NCBI GenBank assembly: GCA_004213215.1
Contig: SHAO01000002.1
Span: forward strand, 1 to 54,055
Direction of reading: 5' to 3'
Length of the DNA stretch: 54,055 nt
From: Candidatus Pelagibacterales bacterium
Lineage (GTDB): Bacteria; Pseudomonadota; Alphaproteobacteria; Pelagibacterales; Pelagibacteraceae
Shown here: in pieces, positions 45,444 to 54,055 of the stretch
Layout of the letters: each line of letters begins with the position of its first letter
Numbering within the stretch: the stretch's first letter is position 1
Position numbers and translations under genes: made by a program
Notes under the pieces: model-generated
What the model was told of the DNA's origin: nothing
What the model saw: the letters and a program-made list of their open reading frames with translations, nothing else
Databases searched by the model: none

Positions 45444-46910
45444 ATGGAAAGTAAATCTAAAAAAATTATTGTAATAGGTTCGGGTTTTGGAGGCATTGCG
45501 GCAGCTCTAAGACTAAGGGCAAAAAAATATGAAGTAACTCTAATTGAAAAACATCAAGATCTAGGTGGAAGAGCCAGAGTTTTTAAAAAAAATGGGTTTA
45601 CTTTTGATGGTGGCCCAACCGTGATTACTGCACCATATTTAATCAACGAATTATTTGAATTATTTAATAAAAAATCTAAAGACTATATTAATATAGTCCC
45701 TCTAAAGACATGGTATAGGTTTATTTTTGAAGACGGGACAAAGTTTGATTACTCAGGAAATGAAGATTTAATGAAAGATCAAATTAAAAAAATAAATAAA
45801 GAAGATTCCAAAGGTTATGAGAATCTTGTCAATTTTACAAAAAAGATTTTTAATAAAGGGTATATAGAATTATCAGATATATCATTTGATAAACCATTTT
45901 CCATGATTAAACACTTGCCCGCGTTACTAAGTTTAAAAAGCTATAAATCTGTTTATTCATTAGTTTCTTCATATGTTAAAAATGAAAAGTTGAGAAGAAT
46001 TTTAAGCATGCACCCACTGCTAGTTGGAGGAAATCCTTTTACTACCACTTCTATATATGGATTAATTTTATATCTAGAAAAAAAATGGGGAATCCATTAT
46101 TCCATGGGCGGCACAGGGCAAATAATCAAGGGTTTAGAAAGATTAATGATTGAGGAAAATATTAAAATAATAAAAGGTAAAGAAGTTAGTAGTTTTATAA
46201 TTAATAACAAAAGAATACAAAAAATTAAGCTTAGCGATGGTAACGAAATATATACCGACAACGTAGTATGTAATGCTGATCCACCTTTAATTTATGACAA
46301 TTTAAAAATAAATAGCAATCTATTATTTTCATTAAAAAGAAAACGAATGGAATATTCTATGGGATTATTTGTTTATTACTTTGGTACAAAAAAAACTTAC
46401 AAAGATATTGAGCATCATACAATAAAATTTGGAAACAAATATAAGGAGCACCTTGAAGATATATTTAAGAAAAAGAAACTAAACAAAGATATTAGTTATT
46501 ATTTACATAGAGCTACAGCTACAGATAAATCCATGGCACCAAAATACCACGAATGTTTTTATGTTTTAGTTCCTGTTCCAAATAACTTATCAGGGATTAA
46601 TTGGTCAGTAGAGGGAGAAAAAATGAAAGATTTGATCATAAATAAAATGGAAAATGATCTATTACCTGAACTTAAAAAAAATATTATTGAAGATTTTTAT
46701 TTAACACCAGATTACTTTGAAAAAGAATTGAATACTAAATATGGCTCTGGTTTTTCTATTCAACCAAAGTTTAGTCAATCAGCTTATTTCAGATTTCATA
46801 ATAAATCTGAAATCTGTGATAATTTATATTTTGTTGGTGCAGGAACTCATCCTGGAGCTGGGATTCCAGGAGTACTGTCTTCAGCTAAAGTTCTAGATAA
46901 AATTTTGTAA
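45444..46910 (+). CDS. crtI: phytoene desaturase
   Basis: 488 aa; IIVIGSGFGGIAAALRLRAKKYEVTLIEKHQDLGGRARVF..TFDGGPTVI; C-term GAGTHPGAGIPGVLSSAKV. Confidence 0.95.
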   Translation: MESKSKKIIVIGSGFGGIAAALRLRAKKYEVTLIEKHQDLGGRARVFKKNGFTFDGGPTVITAPYLINELFELFNKKSKDYINIVPLKTWYRFIFEDGTKFDYSGNEDLMKDQIKKINKEDSKGYENLVNFTKKIFNKGYIELSDISFDKPFSMIKHLPALLSLKSYKSVYSLVSSYVKNEKLRRILSMHPLLVGGNPFTTTSIYGLILYLEKKWGIHYSMGGTGQIIKGLERLMIEENIKIIKGKEVSSFIINNKRIQKIKLSDGNEIYTDNVVCNADPPLIYDNLKINSNLLFSLKRKRMEYSMGLFVYYFGTKKTYKDIEHHTIKFGNKYKEHLEDIFKKKKLNKDISYYLHRATATDKSMAPKYHECFYVLVPVPNNLSGINWSVEGEKMKDLIINKMENDLLPELKKNIIEDFYLTPDYFEKELNTKYGSGFSIQPKFSQSAYFRFHNKSEICDNLYFVGAGTHPGAGIPGVLSSAKVLDKIL

Positions 46911-47758
46911 TGTCAAAAAGTTATTTATCAATTTATGCCAAGTCATTTAGTTGGGCAGGTTTTTTTTTACCAAAAAAAATATATCAAAAGTGTTCTATTC
47001 TTTATGACTTTTGTAGATCGGTAGATGATATTGCTGATCAAGATCTAGACTTAAATATTAAAATAAAACAATTTAATGAATTTAAAGATAATTTTTTAAA
47101 TAAAAATTCAAACGAGAAAATTATAAAACAAATGCATGAATTAATTGACAGATGTAAAATATCAGAAAAAATAGTTCATGATTTATTTGACGGAGTTGAA
47201 TCTGATTTAAAAAAAGAAGTTAGAATCAAATCGAAAAAAGAATTGCTAATCTACTCTTATAGAGTTGCTGGTACCGTAGGATTAATGATGGCAAAAATAT
47301 TATATGTCAAAGAAGAAAACTCTCTTAAAGCGGCAATTGATCTTGGTATTGCAATGCAGTTAACTAATATTTCTAGAGATGTAGTTGAAGACAACAAAAA
47401 AAATAGAAAATATATAGATTCAAACTTTGAAACTATAAAAGAAACTTTAATGGCTGCTGATGCTTTTTATAAAAGTTCATTTTTATCAATAAACGATATT
47501 CCGCTTAGCTGTAGATTTGCAATTATAGTTGCAAGAAGAGTTTATCGTCAAATTGGTATGAATATTTTAAGAAAAAAAAATATCGAAAATTATAATAATT
47601 CAGGAAAAATATATGTATCAAATCTAGGAAAATTTTTTCAAACAGTATTATCTATTTTTGATTTTTTTATACTTTTGATTATGCGTTCTAAAGGACATTA
47701 TAGAGAATCTGAACACCAAATAATTAATGAGGAAATAAATTTAAATGAAAGAATTTGA
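46910..47758 (+). CDS. crtB: phytoene synthase
   Basis: 282 aa; SILYDFCRSVDDIAD and LGIAMQLTNISRDVVED. Confidence 0.94.
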   Translation: MSKSYLSIYAKSFSWAGFFLPKKIYQKCSILYDFCRSVDDIADQDLDLNIKIKQFNEFKDNFLNKNSNEKIIKQMHELIDRCKISEKIVHDLFDGVESDLKKEVRIKSKKELLIYSYRVAGTVGLMMAKILYVKEENSLKAAIDLGIAMQLTNISRDVVEDNKKNRKYIDSNFETIKETLMAADAFYKSSFLSINDIPLSCRFAIIVARRVYRQIGMNILRKKNIENYNNSGKIYVSNLGKFFQTVLSIFDFFILLIMRSKGHYRESEHQIINEEINLNERI

Positions 47759-48806
47759 TTATGTAATTATAGGGGGTGGTTGTTCTGGTTTATCACTAGC
47801 ATACGAATTAGAAATTCATAAGAAGTTAGAAAATAAAACATTAGCAATTATAGAACCAAGAAATGAATATGAGAGAGACAAAACCTGGTCTTTTTGGAAA
47901 GTTGTTAATCACAATTTTGATGATTGTGTTAAAAAAAGTTGGAATAATTTTTCTATTAAAACATCCGGTAGCTCTAAAGAGATAAAATGTGATAATTTTC
48001 CATATCAAAGTATAGACAGTGGATTGTTTTATAAAAAAATAAATAAAACTCTAAAAAAGAATAAAAATATTAGTTTTCACAAAAAGATAAAAGATATAAA
48101 TACAGATAATTCATTTATTTTTAATAGTGTTCCATCTTTCAAAATTGACCAAAATAATCTTTGGCAACATTTTCATGGTGTGGAAATTCAAACTACGGAT
48201 AATTTTTTTGATGATACGGTTATTAATTTAATGGACTTTGATTGTGAGCAAAGAAATAATGTTCACTTCTTTTATGTTTTACCTTTTAAAAAAAATCAAG
48301 CAATGATCGAAACAACTTGGTTGTCCAAAGAAGACAAGTCTCTAAAAGATTACGATTCCCAAATAAAAAACTATATTAATCGGTTAGGGTTAAAAGATTA
48401 CAAAATAAATTTTAAAGAAGAAGGTGCCATTCCACTTTTCCATCCTATAAACGAAAAAGAAAAGAATAAAATAAATATTGGAACAGCTGGTGGCATGACA
48501 AGATTAAGCACTGGTTATACATTTCTTAATATTCAAGAACATAGTAAATATTTAAGAATGCATATTGAAAATATTCAAAGCGCAAAAAGATACAAAATAG
48601 GAAAAAAATATCAGATTTTAGATAAAGTATTTTTAAGAGTTTTGGAAAAATATCCAGAAAAAATGCCTAATACATTTTTTAATATGTTTAGTGATTCCTC
48701 GGAAACTGTTATTAAATTTTTATCAAACAAAAGTAATATTTTAGAGGATATATCTATAATTTTTAAAATGCCTAAATTTACTTTTATAAAATCGCTATTT
48801 GCATAA
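47745..48806 (+). CDS. crtY: lycopene cyclase
   Basis: 353 aa; DYVIIGGGCSGLSLAYEL..RDKTWSFW..IGTAGGMTRLSTGYTFLNIQEHS. Confidence 0.92.
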   Translation: MKEFDYVIIGGGCSGLSLAYELEIHKKLENKTLAIIEPRNEYERDKTWSFWKVVNHNFDDCVKKSWNNFSIKTSGSSKEIKCDNFPYQSIDSGLFYKKINKTLKKNKNISFHKKIKDINTDNSFIFNSVPSFKIDQNNLWQHFHGVEIQTTDNFFDDTVINLMDFDCEQRNNVHFFYVLPFKKNQAMIETTWLSKEDKSLKDYDSQIKNYINRLGLKDYKINFKEEGAIPLFHPINEKEKNKINIGTAGGMTRLSTGYTFLNIQEHSKYLRMHIENIQSAKRYKIGKKYQILDKVFLRVLEKYPEKMPNTFFNMFSDSSETVIKFLSNKSNILEDISIIFKMPKFTFIKSLFA

Positions 48807-48809
48807 AAA

Positions 48810-49769
48810 ATGAATTATAAAATGCATAATAAAATTCGTGAGTTAGGTGAAGAACATTCTGGACTCTTTTTAATTTTGGTAGTTATTTTAATTGTTCTTG
48901 GCATATTTTTTCCTATCTCGGAAGTTTCATTTTTGCCAATTTTTTGTTTTTTTTTAGTTTCAACAATTGGAATATCTCATGGTTCATTAGATAATATAAA
49001 AGGTGAAAAGCTCTTGAAAATTTATAAAATAAAAAATAAGTTCTTTTTTTATTTAGCTTATATTTTGTTAGCCTGCGTTGTTATTATTGTCTGGAATTTT
49101 TTACCTTCCTTTGCACTAATTGTTTTCTTATTAGTTGCTGCTTATCATTTTGGAAAAGAAGATACGCAACTTTTTCTTAAGATAAATTACGCTAAACAAG
49201 GTATAACTTTATATGGCAAAAACAGTTATTTCTTTATTCTTTTTAAAGGATTGTTAGTAATTATTGCACCATTATTTTTTCATTATGAAGAAACCATAAA
49301 TATTTTTAAAATATTAGATTCTAACTTTGGTTTACAAGAAAATTTTATTAATATATTTTTTGCAATAGGTATTTTTTCTTACTTTCACTTTAGTTTTATA
49401 TCAAATATTCCTACTTATGGCTCAGGAGCAATTTTAATTGACGGTATGTCTATAATTTTGCTGAATTATTTCTTTCCTCCTTTAATTGCATTTACTATGT
49501 ACTTTTGTTTTCTACATTCCGTAAGACATTCAGTCTCATTAATTGCTATGCTTAATAAAAAAAACTTTAAAAAAGGAACTCAATTATTCATCAAAAAAGC
49601 TCTTCCTTTGACAATAATAACAGCTGTTTTGTTTTTAATAGCTGCGGTTTTTTTATCTAATTCCTATGAATCAAACGAATCTATATTGAAGGTTATATTT
49701 ATTGGATTGGCGTCATTAACATTTCCGCATATATTGCTTGAGTATTTAATTGAGAAAAATGAAAAATAA
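48810..49769 (+). CDS. blh: beta-carotene 15,15'-dioxygenase, Brp/Blh family
   Basis: 319 aa, multi-TM with conserved His (GISHGSLDN, AYHFGKEDTQLF, SYFHFSFIS, FLHSVRHSVSL). Confidence 0.92.
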   Translation: MNYKMHNKIRELGEEHSGLFLILVVILIVLGIFFPISEVSFLPIFCFFLVSTIGISHGSLDNIKGEKLLKIYKIKNKFFFYLAYILLACVVIIVWNFLPSFALIVFLLVAAYHFGKEDTQLFLKINYAKQGITLYGKNSYFFILFKGLLVIIAPLFFHYEETINIFKILDSNFGLQENFINIFFAIGIFSYFHFSFISNIPTYGSGAILIDGMSIILLNYFFPPLIAFTMYFCFLHSVRHSVSLIAMLNKKNFKKGTQLFIKKALPLTIITAVLFLIAAVFLSNSYESNESILKVIFIGLASLTFPHILLEYLIEKNEK

Positions 49770-50700
49770 AAAAATTAAAATTTTATTAGCTGCCCCAAGG
49801 GGCTTTTGTGCTGGAGTTGTAAGAGCAATAGAAATAGTAGAAAAAGCCTTAAAGAAGTATGGTAAACCAGTTTATGTAAGACATGAGATTGTTCATAATA
49901 AGCATGTAGTGGAAGGTTTAAAAAAAAAAGGAGCTATTTTTGTGGAAGAGTTAAGTGACATTCAGGATAGCGCACGTCCAGTTATTTTTTCAGCTCACGG
50001 TGTTCCTAAAAAAGTACCAGAAGAAGCTACCAGAAGAAATATGTTTCAAGTTGACGCAACATGCCCGTTAGTTACTAAAGTTCATAGAGAAGCTGAAAGA
50101 CATAATAAAAATGGTTATAAGATTATTCTCATTGGACATAAAGGACATCCAGAAGTAGTGGGTACGATGGGTCAAATCCCAAAAGAAAATATTTTTTTGA
50201 TTGAAACCATAGAAGATGCAAAAGAGCTCAATATTGATGGCCCAGTAGCTTATGTAACACAAACAACTCTTTCGGTTGATGATACAAAAGATATTATAAA
50301 AGTATTAGAAAAAAATTTTCCTGGAATTAAAGGCCCTACAAAAGAGGATATATGTTATGCAACAACAAATAGACAAAATGCAGTAAAAAAAGTAGCATCT
50401 AAATGCGATATGTTTTTGGTAATTGGAAGTGATAATTCTTCAAATTCAAAGAGATTGGTGGAAGTAGCTAAAAAAGCTGGCTGTTTTAGGGCGCAACTTG
50501 TAGATTTCAAAAGAGAGTTACCATTAAAAGAAATATTAGAGTGTAATACAATTGGTTTAACATCAGGAGCTTCTGCTCCAGAAAAATTAGTTCAAGATTT
50601 TATTTCTGAGATAAAAAAATACTCTTCAGTATCTATAGAAGAATATATTACTTCAAAAGAGAATATAACTTTTAAACTTCCTTCTACATTAGTAAATTAA
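49759..50700 (+). CDS. ispH: 4-hydroxy-3-methylbut-2-enyl diphosphate reductase
   Basis: LLAAPRGFCAGVVRAIEIVEKAL..VRHEIVHNKHVVEGLKKKGAIF..VDATCPLVTKVHREAERH. ATG at 49759 preferred over TTG at 49750. Confidence 0.96.
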   Translation: MKNKKIKILLAAPRGFCAGVVRAIEIVEKALKKYGKPVYVRHEIVHNKHVVEGLKKKGAIFVEELSDIQDSARPVIFSAHGVPKKVPEEATRRNMFQVDATCPLVTKVHREAERHNKNGYKIILIGHKGHPEVVGTMGQIPKENIFLIETIEDAKELNIDGPVAYVTQTTLSVDDTKDIIKVLEKNFPGIKGPTKEDICYATTNRQNAVKKVASKCDMFLVIGSDNSSNSKRLVEVAKKAGCFRAQLVDFKRELPLKEILECNTIGLTSGASAPEKLVQDFISEIKKYSSVSIEEYITSKENITFKLPSTLVN

Positions 50701-51851
50701 AGTATAACCAGGTCTAATTTTTGTTTACCTAGTCTCTCGTTACCTTTTTCTGTTAAAAGATATGTCTCACCTAAATTCATTGCTAATTGGTTTTCAGAAT
50801 CCATCAATATTATATGCATAAAAAAAACCATTCCAGGCTTTAAGATTAAAGGATTATCAGCAAGTATCATAGGAGGTGTATCCATCCAATTTGGAGAAAA
50901 AGTTGCTCCTAATGAATAACCACAGGCATTCATTCTTGATTTTATATATCCACGATCATCAAGTATTTTTGCATGTATATCAAAAACTTCACCTACAGTA
51001 TTTCCAGGCACAAGTTTACCCTCACATTTACTTAAAGCTTCTAAACATGCGTCGTACATTTTATAATGTTTTAAATTTGCTTTACCTATTGGAATAGTTC
51101 TAAACATTGCAGAATGGTAATGTTTAAAAGTTCCTGCCCATTCAATAGTTAATTGGTCAGGGTCAGTTAAGATTCTTTTTTCTGATTGGTATCTGCATAA
51201 TAAAGCGTTGTGACCAGATCCTATTATAAATTCATTTGCCGGATAATCTCCTCCATTTTCAAATATAACTTTTTGCATTTCAGCTAAGATTTTTGCTTCA
51301 CTAACACCTGCTTTTGCATTTTTCCAAACCTCACTCAAAGCTTTATCTGCTAACTCAGCAGCTTTTCTCACATATAAAATTTCTTCAGCAGATTTAATTA
51401 CCCTTAATTTTGAAATTAATTCAGATCTATCTTCAATTTTAAAATTATCATTTAGCGTCTTATTTAATAGCATGGCGCTTTTGCCAGTGAATCCGTAGGC
51501 ATCATATTCAATTCCAATTTTTTTGTTCTCAAGATTAAATTCATTTAGAATTTTCTTAAGATCATCATTTGGGTTTGCACCATCTTTATCAATCCAAATT
51601 CTTATATCTTTAATAATAGATGTATTCTGTGCTTGCCTTAAATCTGGAGCTCTTGTTAATAAAACAAGATTTCCAAATTTATCTAAGATTAAACATTGAA
51701 AAAAAACATATCCAAAAGTATCATAACCTGTAAGCCAATACATTGATTCTTGCTTAAACATTAATAAAGCATCAATATTTGCTTCACTCATATTTTTCAG
51801 AACTTTTTCTTTACGATTTGTGAATTCTTTTTTTGTAAAATGAAGAGCCAC
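50697..51851 (-). CDS. M24-family Xaa-Pro peptidase-like hydrolase
   Basis: 384 aa; N-term creatinase-like (EANIDALLMFKQESMYWLTGYDTFGY) and C-terminal pita-bread domain (NEFIIGSGHNALLCRYQSEKRIL..IEWAGTFKHYHSAMFRT). Confidence 0.85.
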   Translation of the reverse strand: MALHFTKKEFTNRKEKVLKNMSEANIDALLMFKQESMYWLTGYDTFGYVFFQCLILDKFGNLVLLTRAPDLRQAQNTSIIKDIRIWIDKDGANPNDDLKKILNEFNLENKKIGIEYDAYGFTGKSAMLLNKTLNDNFKIEDRSELISKLRVIKSAEEILYVRKAAELADKALSEVWKNAKAGVSEAKILAEMQKVIFENGGDYPANEFIIGSGHNALLCRYQSEKRILTDPDQLTIEWAGTFKHYHSAMFRTIPIGKANLKHYKMYDACLEALSKCEGKLVPGNTVGEVFDIHAKILDDRGYIKSRMNACGYSLGATFSPNWMDTPPMILADNPLILKPGMVFFMHIILMDSENQLAMNLGETYLLTEKGNERLGKQKLDLVIL

Positions 51852-51859
51852 TTTTTAAA

Positions 51860-52231
51860 TTATTCTACAAATTTTTTTAGATTTGGTTTAGTATAATTAG
51901 GTCCTTTCATAACTTTTCCTTTTTCATTAAATATAGGTTTTCCATCATTGCCTAATTTACTCATATTAGCTCTTTGAACCTCTTTAAAACATTTGTCTAA
52001 ATTAATTCCATAAGCACATCCCGCCCCATAGGTTACGTATAGAATGTCTGTCAAAGCATCAGCTACTTCTTTCAAATTTTTTGTTTTCATAGCTTCTTCT
52101 AATTCATTTAACTCTTCTTTTATCAGGTCATATCTAAGCTGAATCGTTTTTTCATTTGGAAAATGAGGTTTAGTCTCTACCCTTTGACCAAAAGTTTCCA
52201 TAAATATTTTTACGTCCGTAAAATTACTCAT
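51860..52231 (-). CDS. MazG/PRA-PH-like nucleoside triphosphate pyrophosphohydrolase-like protein
   Basis: From MSNFTDVKIFMETFGQRVETKPHFPNEKTIQLRYDLIKEELNELEEAMKTKNLKEVADALTDILYVTYGAG; EExxE...D helical motif. Confidence 0.8.
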   Translation of the reverse strand: MSNFTDVKIFMETFGQRVETKPHFPNEKTIQLRYDLIKEELNELEEAMKTKNLKEVADALTDILYVTYGAGCAYGINLDKCFKEVQRANMSKLGNDGKPIFNEKGKVMKGPNYTKPNLKKFVE

Positions 52232-52247
52232 AAATTTATTACTCCCT

Positions 52248-53015
52248 TTATATTGCGGTCCACCCACCATCTATTAAAATTGAAGTTCCTGTAATCATTG
52301 ATGAAGCATCTGAAGCTAAAAAAGCTACTGTTGTTGCGACATCACTAACATCTGCGTATCTACCTAATGGAATATTTTTTAATGTAAAATTTTTAAATTT
52401 TTTATTCGCTAAAAAATTTTTAGTCATTGATGTTATAACAAAGGTTGGACATACAGTATTTACTCTAATATTATTTTTAGCTAAATCAATAGCCATACCT
52501 TTAGTCAGTCCTTCCAAACCAAATTTTGTCATATTGTAAACACTTCTGATAGGACCACCAACATGTCCCATTTGAGAAGACATGTTAATAATAGAACCTC
52601 CTATTTTTTTTCTATTTTTTGTTTCTAGCATTTTCAGAACACATAGCTGTGCTACATGAAAAGTCGATATTGTATTAAGTTTTACCATATGTTCTAAATT
52701 TTTTTTTTGAATTTTTGTAAAATGTTCTGGAATATTTGTTCCAGCATTATTGACTAAAATATCTATTCTTTTTTGCTTATTTATAATATTTTTTATTTGG
52801 GTATAGTTTGTTAAATCACATGCGTAAGAAACACATTTTGATTTAAACCTTTTTATAATTTTAGATACTTTATCTAAATCTTTTTGTGTTCTGCTTATAA
52901 TTATTAAATTAGCTCCAGCCTCAGCCAAAGCAATAGCACAAGCTTTACCAATACCTTTCCCTGCACCAGTTACTAGGGCGGTTTTATTTTTTAAATTAAT
53001 TTTTTTAAGATACAT
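52248..53015 (-). CDS. short-chain dehydrogenase/reductase
   Basis: 255 aa; TALVTGAGKGIGKACAIALAEAG, LVNNAGTN, SVYNMTKFGLEGLTKGMAIDL. Confidence 0.92.
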   Translation of the reverse strand: MYLKKINLKNKTALVTGAGKGIGKACAIALAEAGANLIIISRTQKDLDKVSKIIKRFKSKCVSYACDLTNYTQIKNIINKQKRIDILVNNAGTNIPEHFTKIQKKNLEHMVKLNTISTFHVAQLCVLKMLETKNRKKIGGSIINMSSQMGHVGGPIRSVYNMTKFGLEGLTKGMAIDLAKNNIRVNTVCPTFVITSMTKNFLANKKFKNFTLKNIPLGRYADVSDVATTVAFLASDASSMITGTSILIDGGWTAI

Positions 53016-53017
53016 GT

Positions 53018-53593
53018 CTATATAAATAATTTCAAATCACTATAAATTAATTCCAAGGATACTGCTAGAACTGCAAATAAACCTAACCAACCTATCCATT
53101 TATATTTTTTGATCCATTTTGATATAATGTTAGCAATTGTAGCCATTAGTATAATAGATAAAGTTAAACCAAAAATTAGCAGACCATAGTGATCTCTTGC
53201 CGCACCAGCTACTCCTAGGACATTATCAAGACTCATGCTTATGTCAGCAATTATTATTGTCATTATTGCTGTTAATATATTTTTATTATCAGAATTAATT
53301 TTTCTTTTGTCTTCAATTTTATTTATGATTACGTCTTTATAAAGCTTATAAGCAACATAAAGAAGTAACAATCCGCCAAAAAATTTTAGACCATTAATTT
53401 GAAGAAGATAAGCAGTCATTAATGTAAAAATAATCCTTAAAACAATTGCTGCACAAATACCCCAAAATATAATTTTTTTTCTTAAATTATTTTTAAATTT
53501 AGAGGCTGCCATGCCAATAATAATTGCATTATCTCCTGCTAAAACTAGATCAATAAATACGATTTGAAAAAAAATAATTATTTGCTCAGTCAT
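53018..53593 (-). CDS. TerC/YjbE-family integral membrane protein
   Basis: 191 aa; FQIVFIDLVLAGDNAIIIGMAASKF and duplicated DISMSLDNVLGVAGAARDH. Confidence 0.9.
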   Translation of the reverse strand: MTEQIIIFFQIVFIDLVLAGDNAIIIGMAASKFKNNLRKKIIFWGICAAIVLRIIFTLMTAYLLQINGLKFFGGLLLLYVAYKLYKDVIINKIEDKRKINSDNKNILTAIMTIIIADISMSLDNVLGVAGAARDHYGLLIFGLTLSIILMATIANIISKWIKKYKWIGWLGLFAVLAVSLELIYSDLKLFI

Positions 53594-53798
53594 TGTTTGA
53601 TTTCTTCTATTATCACGACATAAGCTTTTTCTGTAATAAATTTTTTGGTTCTTTGAGTGCTAATTTACAACAATAGCTTAAAACCTTTTGTATATAGCCA
53701 TTAATTTAGGATAAAAAAAATAGTAATTTAACTTTTATCATAATTAAAAAATTAGTACTATCCTCGGAGTTTAAAATAACAATCAAAGAGGGATGATT

Positions 53799-54055
53799 AT
53801 GACAACAATTAGAAGCAGAGACAGACGCTTATACAATAAAGATCTGGCCCCTACAGATAAAAAGAAAAAAAATTGGGGTTGGTTTGAAATCTTTAATGTT
53901 TGGGCAAATGATGTTCAAAGTCTATTTGGTTATACTTTGGCAGCATCTTTGTTCTTAACTTACGGTCTAAATGGTTGGGCTGTATTCTTAGCGATTCTTC
54001 TCGCAGGATTTTTTATAATGTGGTTAGTAAACCTTTCAGGAGCTCCAAGTGTTAA
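53799..54055 (+). CDS. NCS1-family (nucleobase:cation symporter-1) permease, N-terminal fragment
   Basis: ATG at 53799: MTTIRSRDRRLYNKDLAPTDKKKKNWGWFEIFNVWANDVQSLFGYTLAASLFLTYGLNGWAVFLAILLAGFFIMWLVNLSGAPSV, truncated by the window end. Not in ORF track. Confidence 0.85.
   Translation, partial: MTTIRSRDRRLYNKDLAPTDKKKKNWGWFEIFNVWANDVQSLFGYTLAASLFLTYGLNGWAVFLAILLAGFFIMWLVNLSGAPSV

Noticed and set aside
1-54055. CRISPR arrays, transposases, integrases, phage or toxin-antitoxin/defence genes, rRNA, tRNA
   Set aside because: None recognised on reading the window. A tRNAscan/CRISPR finder run would be needed to exclude cryptic ones.

Overview
AT-rich, densely packed window that looks like an oceanic SAR11 (Pelagibacterales) chromosome: proteorhodopsin, AprBA/AprM, a TPP-riboswitch-linked ThiV-type transporter, and short intergenic gaps. 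The assignment is inferred from gene content only. Main modules: (i) 1-4 kb methylated-compound/C1 genes (DddP-like M24 peptidase, Rieske oxygenase, short MTHFR-like protein, DmdA-like GcvT-family protein); (ii) 8.1-13.9 kb dimethylglycine/sarcosine-dehydrogenase-like protein with EtfBA and ETF-QO; (iii) 17.7-21.7 kb ferric iron ABC transporter behind a tandem Fur-box-like repeat; (iv) 21.7-25.5 kb TPP riboswitch-thiV-rhomboid-site-2 protease-HU; (v) 34.7-44.4 kb sulfur/sulfonate region (aprM-aprB-aprA, unknown ORF, TauE/SafE, cytochrome c, SET-domain protein, homocysteine methyltransferase, suyBA-like, xsc); (vi) 44.5-50.7 kb proteorhodopsin with glutamine at the tuning position, then crtI-crtB-crtY-blh-ispH. 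Items the ORF track does not contain: a structured-RNA candidate at about 30.38-30.58 kb, a 27-aa hyperbasic microprotein (31299-31382, minus), a 43-aa double-CxxC protein (5188-5319, minus), a 58-aa DUF3553-like protein, a 46-aa single-TM protein, and the two partial edge genes. All product calls come from reading translations by eye; no searches were run.
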